Assembly (NCBI GenBank): GCA_900768015.1
Contig: CAAGBI010000074.1
Coordinates: 1-33,723 of the forward strand
Source of the DNA: an uncultured Alistipes sp.
Lineage (GTDB): Bacteria; Bacteroidota; Bacteroidia; Bacteroidales; Rikenellaceae
DNA: 33,723 bases
Direction of reading: 5' to 3'
Part shown: one piece after another, positions 25,644 through 33,208 of the stretch
Layout of the letters: the number at the start of each line of letters is the position of its first letter
How positions within the stretch are numbered: position 1 is the first letter of the stretch
The notes under the pieces: model-generated
Seen by the model: the letters and a program-made list of their open reading frames with translations, nothing else
Databases searched by the model: none
What the model was told of the DNA's origin: nothing
Program-made: the position numbers and the translations under genes

Positions 25644-27428
25644 TTACTGAACCTTTATCTCGCCGCTCCAATTCATGTAGAAGGGCTTAGTCTCGCCACC
25701 ATTCTCCATTGTAGCATTGACAACAATCGTGTGGGTCTCGCCCTCGGTCACAACATCCACCTCTATCTCTGTGATGTTCCATACCTTATACGATGGGCGA
25801 TAGGTCACAAAATCAGTACTAGAAAGGTTAAACTGCTCGGTAGTGTATGTACCTGTGGGGAGCACCGCATTGCCATTATCGCAAGTTGCGGGGTCAAGTA
25901 AGAGGTCGAAGCGGAACTCGCCACCATCATTGTCGGTAAACTTTATGTAGTACTCGCCTGGCTCAGAGTTACCTGTATAGCGTGTTGGCTGGATAGACTC
26001 CTTAACCTCGAAGATGTGAGCACCCTCGGGAGCACCCTCCACGACCTCGGGAAGCTCGATACCAGAGATAAGACCCTCATAGCTCAAAACCACAGAGTTA
26101 CCATCCGCAAAATAGAGTACGCCCGTAACATTGTAGTACACCTCGCGAGTCTCCTCGTTGGGCGATGCCACAACATTTACACTACCGCTGTTGAATGTTG
26201 AACCTACGGTATCGGTGCGATTGAAGAAGAAGCGTGAGTAGGCGCTACTTACCTCGCCACCGTTCATGCCAGCAAGCGCATATTCACCCGAAGGAAGGTA
26301 GCCGAGATCCTCAGCTGCGTAGAAGTCGAGATTGAGCGTATAGCCCTGCTTCTCGTCGATGAATGTGAGGAAGAAGTTTGTACTGCTATATGAGTATGAG
26401 TTTGCGATAAGCTCATCGGTCAAGTCGTACACAACGATGTTCTTTGTGGTTGTAAATGTCAGTGCATCAACCATTACAACACTCTCATCAAGGCCCTTTG
26501 CTGCGACATAAATCTCGTATGAAGTCTCCTCCTTAAGGCCCTCAACCTTCACTTCGCCACTCTCTACAGCTGTACCATTCTTCATGACCTGCTCAGCGGT
26601 AACATCGCGCGAGCCCGCCACGATGCAGACATACTTAACCTCGGCAACATACTCGGCCGATAGGCTAAACACGGCATAGTTGTAGCCTATATCCTCGGTA
26701 AGCGCAGCCTCAAGTACGGGGGCAGGATATGCGGTATTAAATGTCTCAGACTCAACGATTACACCACCCTCGCCCTCTGCTGCAACGACAATCTCATACT
26801 CCTTACCGAATGTAAGATCAGTAACCTCCACCTCAACAGTAGCATTAGCCTCGACAGCTGTGCCTGTCTCAAAAACCTCCTCCGCAGAGATTAGCTTATC
26901 GGGATTTCCGACCGACATGTCATAGACGCAATACTTAACAGTTGTAGCATTGGTCGTTGTGATTGTGAATGTTGCCGCTGTCTCGCCGACCTCGCCAACT
27001 GCGATGCTAATGGTAGGCCCAACCACATCGGCCTCCTCGGTCTCGGCCTCCTGGAAAGCGTAGGCCGTACCGTGCGTATTCCTTACCGCAACATGGAGTG
27101 TGTACTTTGTTGATGGAGCGAGCTCCTCGAACTTTAGCGCAACGACATTGTTGTTATTGGTATTCTCCTCCACCTCGACACCCTCAGTAAGGATGTTATC
27201 CACGCTTGTCGCAGCCTCACTACTCTCAGCGAAGATGTAACGCACCTCGGCAGCATTTGTCGTTGACACGCCAAACTCGAGCGACGAATCGGTGATATTG
27301 GCAACCTCTACCTCAACCGTGGGCTGTGGCTCTGGACCATCCTGTGGGGGCAAGTCTTCACCACATGCCACTGTGGCAAACATTGCCACCATCGCGACCA
27401 CCATCTTTAGGTAAGCTTTCATTCTCAT
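25644..27428 (-). CDS. Lipoprotein with three FN3-like domains and beta-rich C-terminal repeats
   Basis: 594 residues (a second ATG, MKAYLKMVV, lies two codons in). Lipoprotein signal ending ATVAC (Cys22). Three FN3-like modules follow at about 36-131, 138-232 and 236-332; each has a VxYxxx-strand and a Y-x-hydrophobic closing strand (STKYTLHVAVRN, GKEYEIVVAAEG, TSYEIYVAAKG). The C-terminal 260 residues hold two of the units also seen in the next gene (LPSGEYALAG and LPTGTYTTEQ). A full promoter is at 27584-27614, so this gene heads the pair, 23 nt before the next start. Likely surface exposed; ligand unknown. Confidence 0.78.
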   Translation of the reverse strand: MRMKAYLKMVVAMVAMFATVACGEDLPPQDGPEPQPTVEVEVANITDSSLEFGVSTTNAAEVRYIFAESSEAATSVDNILTEGVEVEENTNNNNVVALKFEELAPSTKYTLHVAVRNTHGTAYAFQEAETEEADVVGPTISIAVGEVGETAATFTITTTNATTVKYCVYDMSVGNPDKLISAEEVFETGTAVEANATVEVEVTDLTFGKEYEIVVAAEGEGGVIVESETFNTAYPAPVLEAALTEDIGYNYAVFSLSAEYVAEVKYVCIVAGSRDVTAEQVMKNGTAVESGEVKVEGLKEETSYEIYVAAKGLDESVVMVDALTFTTTKNIVVYDLTDELIANSYSYSSTNFFLTFIDEKQGYTLNLDFYAAEDLGYLPSGEYALAGMNGGEVSSAYSRFFFNRTDTVGSTFNSGSVNVVASPNEETREVYYNVTGVLYFADGNSVVLSYEGLISGIELPEVVEGAPEGAHIFEVKESIQPTRYTGNSEPGEYYIKFTDNDGGEFRFDLLLDPATCDNGNAVLPTGTYTTEQFNLSSTDFVTYRPSYKVWNITEIEVDVVTEGETHTIVVNATMENGGETKPFYMNWSGEIKVQ

Positions 27429-27583
27429 AAGTTTTTTATTCTTTTAGGTTTTATTATTTATTTCGTTTATTATTCTATTTCAAGCTTTTAGCGCCATTTC
27501 TCTGGCACCTCGCAATTATAAAAATATTCTTACAAAACGATAAATAGTCTTTTAGAATTGTAATTTATTCTTTATTTGCACTC

Positions 27584-27614
27584 CAAAAGTAGAATAAAAA
27601 AACGAATAAACAAA
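27584..27614 (-). promoter_or_regulatory. Promoter of the FN3-like lipoprotein operon
   Basis: Minus strand TTTG (27611-27614), exactly 19 nt, then TACTTTTG (27584-27591): a full consensus match. Confidence 0.8.
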
Positions 27615-27695
27615 GAAAAGGCGTGAAAAAATAGATAAAAAATAATTTTAATAATTTGTTTTAATTATTTATTTTTTGGTTTTATTAGCAAACAC

Positions 27696-27726
27696 ATTGC
27701 TATTACAAAAAATTATTTTACATTTG
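27696..27726 (+). promoter_or_regulatory. Promoter of the C11 peptidase gene
   Basis: ATTG (27696-27699), 19 nt, then TACATTTG (27719-27726); one base off consensus at -33. Transcription start expected near 27733. Confidence 0.72.
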
Positions 27727-27782
27727 CAAAAGAATATGGTTTCGACAAGAATAACGAAAATAAATCAACACCTTATATTTAT

Positions 27783-28976
27783 ATGAAAAGCTACAAAGCC
27801 CTACTGCTAATCTTTGCGGCTATCGTGATGCAGTTCGCCGTGGCGTGCAATAACGACGAGCCACAGCCCACACCACAGCCAGAGCCCCCAACGCCCGAAC
27901 TTCCAAAGCCCCTGACTGAGAGCCACACGCTCACAATCTTCATGCAGGGAAATAACGGCCTTGCAGAGTTTATGGACTCCAACTTGCAGCGCATCCTCTC
28001 GTCTTACTACGACATGCCCGAGGGCGATTTCCGCATCTTTATATTCTATGACAGAGGCAATTACACACGCCTCACGGAGCTCTACATGAACGACGGCATG
28101 GCAAAGCAGCGCCTTGTGGAGGAGTACGACACATCTGTGTCGACCGTAGACAAGGAGTTTGTGCGTGGCGTATTGGCAAAGGTCAAGGAGGAGGCTCCAG
28201 CAGAGAGCTATGGTCTTATCCTCTCGTCACATGGTGGCGGCTGGGTACCTGCCGACCTCTACGATGTCTACCTCCTTGGTGAGGGCACACGCAGCGATAC
28301 TCCACAGATTCAGCCACTCTTCTATGCTCAGGACGACTACGACTGCATGGAGGTTACAGATCTTGTTGATGCTCTGAGCGATACACACTACGAGTACATC
28401 ATATTTGACGCCTGCCTAATGGGCAATGTGGAGGCGCTCTACGACCTCCGCAACTCAGCAGACTACATCGTGGCATCGGCTGCCGAGGTACTTGGCGCGG
28501 GCTTCCCCTACGAGACCATGATACCCATGCTCTTTGAGTATGACGACCACAGCCTCAAGGCAATCTGCGAAGAGTATATGGAGTATTACAAGGAGTCGTC
28601 AGGCACCGTGGCACTCATTGATTGCGAGCAACTTGAGCCCCTTGCCGAGGCTATGCGCGCCGTTATGGCGGAGATTGGCGATGTAGATGTCAACAGCGTT
28701 CAGGCATACGACGCCTTTGAGTACCACCTCTTCTTCGACCTACTGCACTATGTGGAGCTTGGCGTGGAGAATTGCTCAGCCTTCGAGAAGGCACTCGACG
28801 ATGTGGTGCTATACAGCGGCCACACCGACTACATAGAGACTGCTACGGGCAAGGATGTGGAGACATATACCATCGACCGTTCGTGCGGACTATCGTGCTA
28901 CATACCTCAGGCGGAGTGTCCCGCAACCGAGGCGGCATGGCGTAAGACAGCCTGGGCAAAGGCGGTAACAGAGTAA
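27783..28976 (+). CDS. C11 (clostripain family) cysteine peptidase lipoprotein
   Basis: 397 residues. Lipoprotein signal ending FAVAC (Cys22), then a Pro-rich linker (about 27-42). The caspase-like catalytic domain has strand HTLTIFMQGNN, catalytic His150 in SSHGGGW and catalytic Cys211 in FDACLMGNVEALY. C11 enzymes such as clostripain, fragipain and PmC11 cut after basic residues and are activated by self-cleavage between the catalytic His and Cys; here that loop contains GTR170-SDTP, a likely self-processing site. Ends near 397 without an extra domain. It has its own promoter, and a weak hairpin follows. In Bacteroides fragilis, fragipain activates the fragilysin toxin; by analogy this enzyme may activate neighbouring zymogens. 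Confidence 0.9.
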   Translation: MKSYKALLLIFAAIVMQFAVACNNDEPQPTPQPEPPTPELPKPLTESHTLTIFMQGNNGLAEFMDSNLQRILSSYYDMPEGDFRIFIFYDRGNYTRLTELYMNDGMAKQRLVEEYDTSVSTVDKEFVRGVLAKVKEEAPAESYGLILSSHGGGWVPADLYDVYLLGEGTRSDTPQIQPLFYAQDDYDCMEVTDLVDALSDTHYEYIIFDACLMGNVEALYDLRNSADYIVASAAEVLGAGFPYETMIPMLFEYDDHSLKAICEEYMEYYKESSGTVALIDCEQLEPLAEAMRAVMAEIGDVDVNSVQAYDAFEYHLFFDLLHYVELGVENCSAFEKALDDVVLYSGHTDYIETATGKDVETYTIDRSCGLSCYIPQAECPATEAAWRKTAWAKAVTE

Positions 28977-28995
28977 GGCTCAATATATTAAACAG

Positions 28996-29032
28996 ATGGG
29001 GCGGACTAAAAAGTAATTTAGCCAGTCCCCAT
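28996..29032 (+). terminator. Imperfect hairpin after the C11 peptidase gene
   Basis: ATGGGG and CTAAA pair with TTTAG and CCCCAT with an internal loop. It lacks a T-tract, so it is only a possible terminator. Confidence 0.4.
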
Positions 29033-29037
29033 AACCT

Positions 29038-29161
29038 AAGAGAGTGAATAAAAAGATGTAGTTTTAGGCTTGCGAAGCCCGAAAAAGCGGAGTTTACTGA
29101 GCGTAAATGAGCATTTTGAGGGCAAGCGTAACGACAAAATACAATTTTTATTCACTCTCTT
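29038..29161. mobile_element. Palindromic MITE-like intergenic element
   Basis: A perfect 17-bp terminal inverted repeat (29038-29054 and 29145-29161, AAGAGAGTGAATAAAAA and its complement) encloses 90 bp. Inside, TGTAGTTTTAGGC..GCCC pairs imperfectly with GGGC..AAAATACA, and TTTAC/GTAAA makes a small apical hairpin, so the whole 124 bp can fold on itself. No coding content. It may be a non-autonomous element or a repeated structured RNA or terminator. Only one copy is in the window. Confidence 0.6.
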
Positions 29162-29176
29162 CTATTTTACATCAAC

Positions 29177-30346
29177 CTACAACCTCTCGAGCAACGATGC
29201 CATAAGCACACCAAAGTGGTTACCCAGGGCATAACCCATGATGCCAGCGCCGAGGCCGACAATAAGCGACTTACGATTTTTAAGCACGGCAACCATCATG
29301 GGCACGAAGGGTGGCGAGTTGATAAACGACACCGACGACACGGTCATCGAATCGGCATCAACACGCATAATACGGCAGAAGATGGCGTGCAGCACCAACG
29401 AGCCAAAGACGGCAACGACGAGGTAGAGTATCTGGTCGAGGCCTTCAGCGAGATTAAGCTCCGAGAAGTCGGCCATCGAGGCCATGGCGATGCTGAAGAT
29501 ATAGATGAGGTACATACCAATATCGAAGCTACGCTCCAACTTGCGCACGGGCTTAATAAACGAGAACGCTACGCCCAAGGTGCTGACTACCAAGATAAAT
29601 ACTACCATAAACCAATCATCACCACAGGGCAACGCAACGCCTGCCGAGATAGCCACCGCAGCAAGCGTAAAGCCCACAATCTTTGCTAACTCCACAAGTC
29701 CCGCTTTGCTCCACAAGCCCTCGTAGGGGTTGCGCTTTGCCTCGGCAATCTGACGGTCGAGCTCCTCCTTCTCGCTCTGTGTGAGGCTCTTCTCGCCCCT
29801 CTCGCCATATAGCCAGCGGAACAACCTATAACCCACCGCCACAAGGAACACGAGGTAGAGGAACGAGATTATGATGTCGTATGAGCACATCATAACATAG
29901 CTATGCTCCTTAACGCCGAATATCGCCTGTATAGCAGCGGCATTGACCATGCCTCCCGTGTACATACCCGACATGATACCACCAATCTCTGCGCCCTCCT
30001 CGAGGTGCTTACCAAAGAGAATATATCCCACTGCTACGGCTATAGCTACGGACAAGAAGCCACTCAAGACGGTTCTTACCTGCAGGCTGGCATCGCGGCG
30101 CGTGAAGCGACAGCCAAAGAGCATCATCGGAATAGCCAAAGGTATCGTAGCGGATGTTGCAATATCTTGAACAACAGCTATTTTAGGAATATCAAAAGGG
30201 AGGTTTCCGATGAGTATGCCCAAGGCGTAGAGTATCATCACAGGGCCAATCTTATCGAAGAACGAAACGCGGCGACATAGCCACAACACACCCGCAGGAG
30301 CGAGGCAGAATATGGCAGCGATTATCACGATATAGAGTATCGACAT
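29177..30346 (-). CDS. DUF819 family inner-membrane protein
   Basis: 389 residues, very hydrophobic, with about ten or eleven membrane segments. A hydrophilic loop (about 176-215, SLTQSEKEELDRQIAEAK) splits the two halves. Family-type motifs are visible: PLAIPMMLFG, SGMYTGGMVNAAAIQ, and the C-terminal INSPPFVPMMV and GYALGNHFGV. Members are predicted transporters but no substrate has been established. The gene appears to be alone; a -7 element lies at 30373-30380. Its 3' end abuts the palindromic element at 29038-29161, which might serve as its terminator. Confidence 0.88.
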   Translation of the reverse strand: MSILYIVIIAAIFCLAPAGVLWLCRRVSFFDKIGPVMILYALGILIGNLPFDIPKIAVVQDIATSATIPLAIPMMLFGCRFTRRDASLQVRTVLSGFLSVAIAVAVGYILFGKHLEEGAEIGGIMSGMYTGGMVNAAAIQAIFGVKEHSYVMMCSYDIIISFLYLVFLVAVGYRLFRWLYGERGEKSLTQSEKEELDRQIAEAKRNPYEGLWSKAGLVELAKIVGFTLAAVAISAGVALPCGDDWFMVVFILVVSTLGVAFSFIKPVRKLERSFDIGMYLIYIFSIAMASMADFSELNLAEGLDQILYLVVAVFGSLVLHAIFCRIMRVDADSMTVSSVSFINSPPFVPMMVAVLKNRKSLIVGLGAGIMGYALGNHFGVLMASLLERL

Positions 30347-30372
30347 AGCAATCTTTGGTTAGAAGTTTCCAA

Positions 30373-30380
30373 CAAAGATA
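30373..30380 (-). promoter_or_regulatory. Putative -7 element for the DUF819 gene
   Basis: Minus strand TATCTTTG, 26 nt before the ATG; no TTTG at -33. Confidence 0.45.
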
Positions 30381-30430
30381 GTCATTTTATTGCTATGTGA
30401 GACCCATTGTCGCAGTTTTTATACAAAATA

Positions 30431-30459
30431 GAGGGTGTCCATAGCCTATGAACACCCTC
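30431..30459 (-). terminator. Rho-independent terminator after the PepSY-like genes
   Basis: GAGGGTGT pairs with ACACCCTC, continued by CATAG with CTATG after one mismatch (30431-30459). On the minus strand it is followed by TATTTTGTAT. Confidence 0.78.
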
Positions 30460-30485
30460 GACATTTCACTTGCAACAATCTAATA

Positions 30486-30980
30486 TTATGGCAGATAGTA
30501 ATATATTCCGTCGTAATCCTCAACATCTACCGCAGTGCGCAATAGCGTACCGTCGGGCGAGTAGTCGAGGTAGACATCCGTTAGGTAGCCGTTGACAACC
30601 ACCGTAGCCTCAATGAAGTAGATAACCTCACCTGTGTTACGCTCCAAGCGCTCTACATCGTCCACAGGGGTCTGAGCGCCATACGATGTCTCAAAAGCCG
30701 TGCGCACCGCCTGAGGTAGGTCGCTATACTTGATGTCGTACTTGGTCATAACCCACTCGCCACCCTTGGTGTACCACGCCTCGCAGTCGCCACTGCCAGG
30801 AAGATGAAACTCCGCAACGGCATAGCCGCGCTTACGCTCCCACTCTACATCCACGGCATTGGGATACCTCTCGGCAAAGGCACTGCGCAAAGATGTTGGG
30901 GCCTTATAGTCGTCGCAGGCGAAGAGTCCCAACGCCACGACAATAGCAAAAGCTGCATATATTAACTTTCTCATAAACAC
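30486..30980 (-). CDS. PepSY-like lipoprotein (PF11396-type)
   Basis: 164 residues; MRKLIYAAF two codons in is an alternative start. Lipoprotein signal ending LGLFAC (Cys22). Two PepSY-like half-repeats follow: LRSAFAERYPNAVDVEWERKRGYAVAEF with GGEWVMTKYDIKYSDLP, then AVRTAFETSYG..VDDVERLE with YFIEATVVVNGYLTDVYLDYSPDGTLL. Such proteins are common, small periplasmic or outer-membrane proteins of Bacteroidota; their role is unknown, and inhibition of proteases has been proposed for PepSY domains. It lies 28 nt after the second PepSY-like gene on the same strand and is closed by the terminator at 30431-30459. Confidence 0.82.
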   Translation of the reverse strand: MFMRKLIYAAFAIVVALGLFACDDYKAPTSLRSAFAERYPNAVDVEWERKRGYAVAEFHLPGSGDCEAWYTKGGEWVMTKYDIKYSDLPQAVRTAFETSYGAQTPVDDVERLERNTGEVIYFIEATVVVNGYLTDVYLDYSPDGTLLRTAVDVEDYDGIYYYLP

Positions 30981-31008
30981 ACTTTTAATTAAGATTTACT
31001 TTTTTTTA

Positions 31009-31458
31009 TTAGTTATCAACATCAACAAGGCGGTAGTCGCGGTTAAACTCCAACTCCACGCCATTGTTAAGCTTCACATCCCACTCGTTGCGACCCCTCG
31101 AAATCTCGACAATCACACTCGTAGCGTGGTGCTTAGTTACATAGTCGGCAATCTTCTTTGGCACGATAGCCGCGGGAACGGCGCCACCATGACACTCAAC
31201 ATCGCTCCACTCTCCCGTGCCATCGAACTCTATCTTCGCGCCACTCTCCAACAACACCTTATACTCCGAGCGATCATGCTCTCTATCCTCGAAGGTGTAG
31301 GATGGTTGCACATTGGGGAAGTGGTCGGCGATGAAGGTGCGTGCCTTGGCAGGTAGCTGCTCATACTTTATTGCGCGATCGTCATCCGTTAGTGGCGCCG
31401 CCATAAGTGTCGCTGTCGCCATAACTGCGCCCAATAGGGCGATAATACTCTTTTTCAT
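31009..31458 (-). CDS. PepSY-like periplasmic protein (PF11396-type)
   Basis: 149 residues. Signal peptide about 1-21 (TLMAAPLT, cleavage after MAA is likely), no lipobox. Two half-repeats are seen: LPAKARTFIADHFPNVQPSYTFED with YKVLLESGAKIEFDGTGEWSDV, and VPKKIADYVTKHHATSVIVEISRGRNEWDVKLNNGVELEFNRDYRLVDVD, each with a helix followed by a GxxxEFDxxG-type beta-meander. First gene of the two-gene PepSY-like operon; together with the lipoprotein downstream it could form a soluble/anchored pair. No promoter close to consensus was found in the region before it. Confidence 0.82.
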   Translation of the reverse strand: MKKSIIALLGAVMATATLMAAPLTDDDRAIKYEQLPAKARTFIADHFPNVQPSYTFEDREHDRSEYKVLLESGAKIEFDGTGEWSDVECHGGAVPAAIVPKKIADYVTKHHATSVIVEISRGRNEWDVKLNNGVELEFNRDYRLVDVDN

Positions 31459-31887
31459 AATACAAATGCTTTTTTACCTATTCTCAATTATTATTAATAT
31501 TGTAGCTACACTTTTGCCTCACACCATGCAAATCTCATACATATTCCGTAGCACAATATTTTTTTTTGCGCCTGCAAGGTATAAAAATATTTTGAAAATA
31601 TAATTAAACTACATGAAAATTTTTAGATTTATAAACACACAATTATTTTTTGTCAATATAATTTGGTTTTTATTCTTTATTTCTCACCCTCCCAAATAGC
31701 GAAATAGCATATTAAGGCGAGGAGTAAAGTGCTATGCGTAGAGTGCGATTAACACATTGATGTGCTCACTCGTTCCATTTTGCGCAACATCAGCACTGAA
31801 AAGTCAAAGATTTTTTATCTACTAAAAGTAGAATTACAAAAAAAATGTTTATCTTTGTGTGATTGTAGATACTTTTAGTAACCGAAA
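31459..31887. other. Divergent AT-rich intergenic region
   Basis: 429 bp without a gene. It includes a small hairpin at 31741-31771 (GAGTG/CACTC outside, CACAT/ATGTG inside) and the promoter with flanking inverted repeats at 31820-31880. The stretch 31540-31700 is AT-rich without recognisable signals. Confidence 0.75.
31820..31880 (+). promoter_or_regulatory. Promoter of the GNAT gene inside an 11-bp inverted repeat
   Basis: TACTAAAAGTA (31820-31830) and TACTTTTAGTA (31870-31880) are perfect complements. Between them lies the -7 element TATCTTTG (31850-31857). The left copy overlaps the -33 position and the right copy is in the leader, 7 nt before the ATG. This arrangement suggests an operator or an RNA stem that can hide the start. 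Confidence 0.65.
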
Positions 31888-33159
31888 ATGGCAAATACTA
31901 AATATACACTTTTAGAGGTCAAGGCCAACGACAGAGGCCTCGAGCGCGAGTTCTTGGACCTTCCTAAGATGATATATAAGGGCAACCCCAACTGGGTGTG
32001 CCCCTTCGACAGTTCCATTAAGGCAGTGTTCGACCCCGCGAAGAATAAGCTCTTCAAGGATGGAGAGGCCATCCGCTGGGTGGCACACAACGCCGAGGGC
32101 GAGTGCGTAGGTCGCATCGCTGCATTCTACGACAAGACGCACGCCTTTGGCTATGAGCAGCCCACAGGTGGTTGCGGCTTTTTCGAGGCTATCGACGACC
32201 AAGAGTTGGCCAATACTCTCTTCGATGCTGCGCGCGACTGGCTCAAGGAGCGCGGTATGGAGGCGATGGATGGCCCCGTGAACTTCGGCTCACGCGACGC
32301 ATGGTGGGGATTGCTCGTCGAGGGATATGAGCATCAGCCCCTCTTCGAGAACCCTTACCACCCACCCTACTACAAAGAGTTGTTCGAGAACTACGGCTTC
32401 CAGAACTACTTCAACCAGAACACCTACATCTGGAAGATTGACGACGACGATGTAAACGAGGTTGTCTACGAGCGTGTGAAGCGTCTAATGTCTACACCAG
32501 GCTACCGCTTTGCACCCATCGGCAACGAGGACTTGTACTCGGCAGTGGAGAAGGTGCGCACTATATATAACAAGGCGTGGGCACTCTTCACGGGTGTGCA
32601 GTCTATGACCTCGGAGGAGGCTCGCCAGATGGCCGACACCATGCGCCCCATCATCGACCGCAATCTTATATGGTTTGCATATTTCAACGACGAGCCCATC
32701 GGCTTCTTTATCATGGTGCCCGACCTAAACCGCATCATAGGCAAGTATAACGGCAAGTTCGGCATCATAAACAAGTTGCGCATGATGTGGGACCTCAAGG
32801 TACGCAAGATGAGCGACCGCATCTTCGCCATCGTCTTCGGCATCACACCCGAGTTCCAGGGCAAGGGCGTGGAGTCTGGCATGATGAAGGCCATGCTCGA
32901 CGGCTACATCCGCACCAAGAAGAACCAGTATCGCTCGGTGGAGTTCGCATGGATTGGCGACTTCAACCCCACGATGAACCGCATGGTGGAGCGTTACATC
33001 TGCGCACGCAAGCATAAGATGCACACCACCTACCGCTATCTCTTCGACCGCACAAAGGAGTTTACGCGCTGCCCCAAGGTGGGCTTCAAGCCCCGCCCAA
33101 AAGTTGCAGATGCCGCAAACAAGGCACCCGAGATACATACCGCACAACCTACGGAATAG
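31888..33159 (+). CDS. GNAT-like N-acetyltransferase family protein
   Basis: 423 residues, cytoplasmic, no signal. The C-terminal half (about 245-390) has a GNAT motif A: IVFGITPEFQGKGVESGMMKAM, where the Q-G-K-G-V loop would bind acetyl-CoA pyrophosphate, followed by EFAWIGDFNPTMNRMVE, a motif B-like tract. The N-terminal half has an atypical region with WVCPFDSSIKAVFDPAKN and a GRIAAFYDKTHAF strand, suggesting a second, degenerate acyltransferase fold. This large family is often annotated only as hypothetical or as acetyltransferase. The substrate is unknown. The gene is 49 nt from gcvT and no terminator lies between them. Confidence 0.75.
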   Translation: MANTKYTLLEVKANDRGLEREFLDLPKMIYKGNPNWVCPFDSSIKAVFDPAKNKLFKDGEAIRWVAHNAEGECVGRIAAFYDKTHAFGYEQPTGGCGFFEAIDDQELANTLFDAARDWLKERGMEAMDGPVNFGSRDAWWGLLVEGYEHQPLFENPYHPPYYKELFENYGFQNYFNQNTYIWKIDDDDVNEVVYERVKRLMSTPGYRFAPIGNEDLYSAVEKVRTIYNKAWALFTGVQSMTSEEARQMADTMRPIIDRNLIWFAYFNDEPIGFFIMVPDLNRIIGKYNGKFGIINKLRMMWDLKVRKMSDRIFAIVFGITPEFQGKGVESGMMKAMLDGYIRTKKNQYRSVEFAWIGDFNPTMNRMVERYICARKHKMHTTYRYLFDRTKEFTRCPKVGFKPRPKVADAANKAPEIHTAQPTE

Positions 33160-33208
33160 CAAAAACATACCAGCAGAATAAATCTAACAATCTAAAACCT
33201 ATAAACCA

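Larger units (their letters stand above)
27429..27782. other. AT-rich divergent intergenic region
   Basis: 354 bp, very AT-rich, no gene. It contains the two divergent promoters at 27584-27614 (minus) and 27696-27726 (plus), and leaders of about 150 and 50 nt. Confidence 0.8.

Noticed and set aside
25621..25671. Upstream ATG at 25671 that would lengthen the 23734 gene
   Set aside because: It adds 17 hydrophilic residues before a good lipoprotein signal and overlaps the preceding gene; the ATG at 25620 fits better.
29038..29161. Complete insertion sequence
   Set aside because: Only 124 bp with no transposase; at most a non-autonomous element.
31741..31771. Small RNA or tRNA-like fold in the intergenic region
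   Set aside because: Only two short nested 5-bp stems; no tRNA-like arms and no promoter or terminator pair around it.
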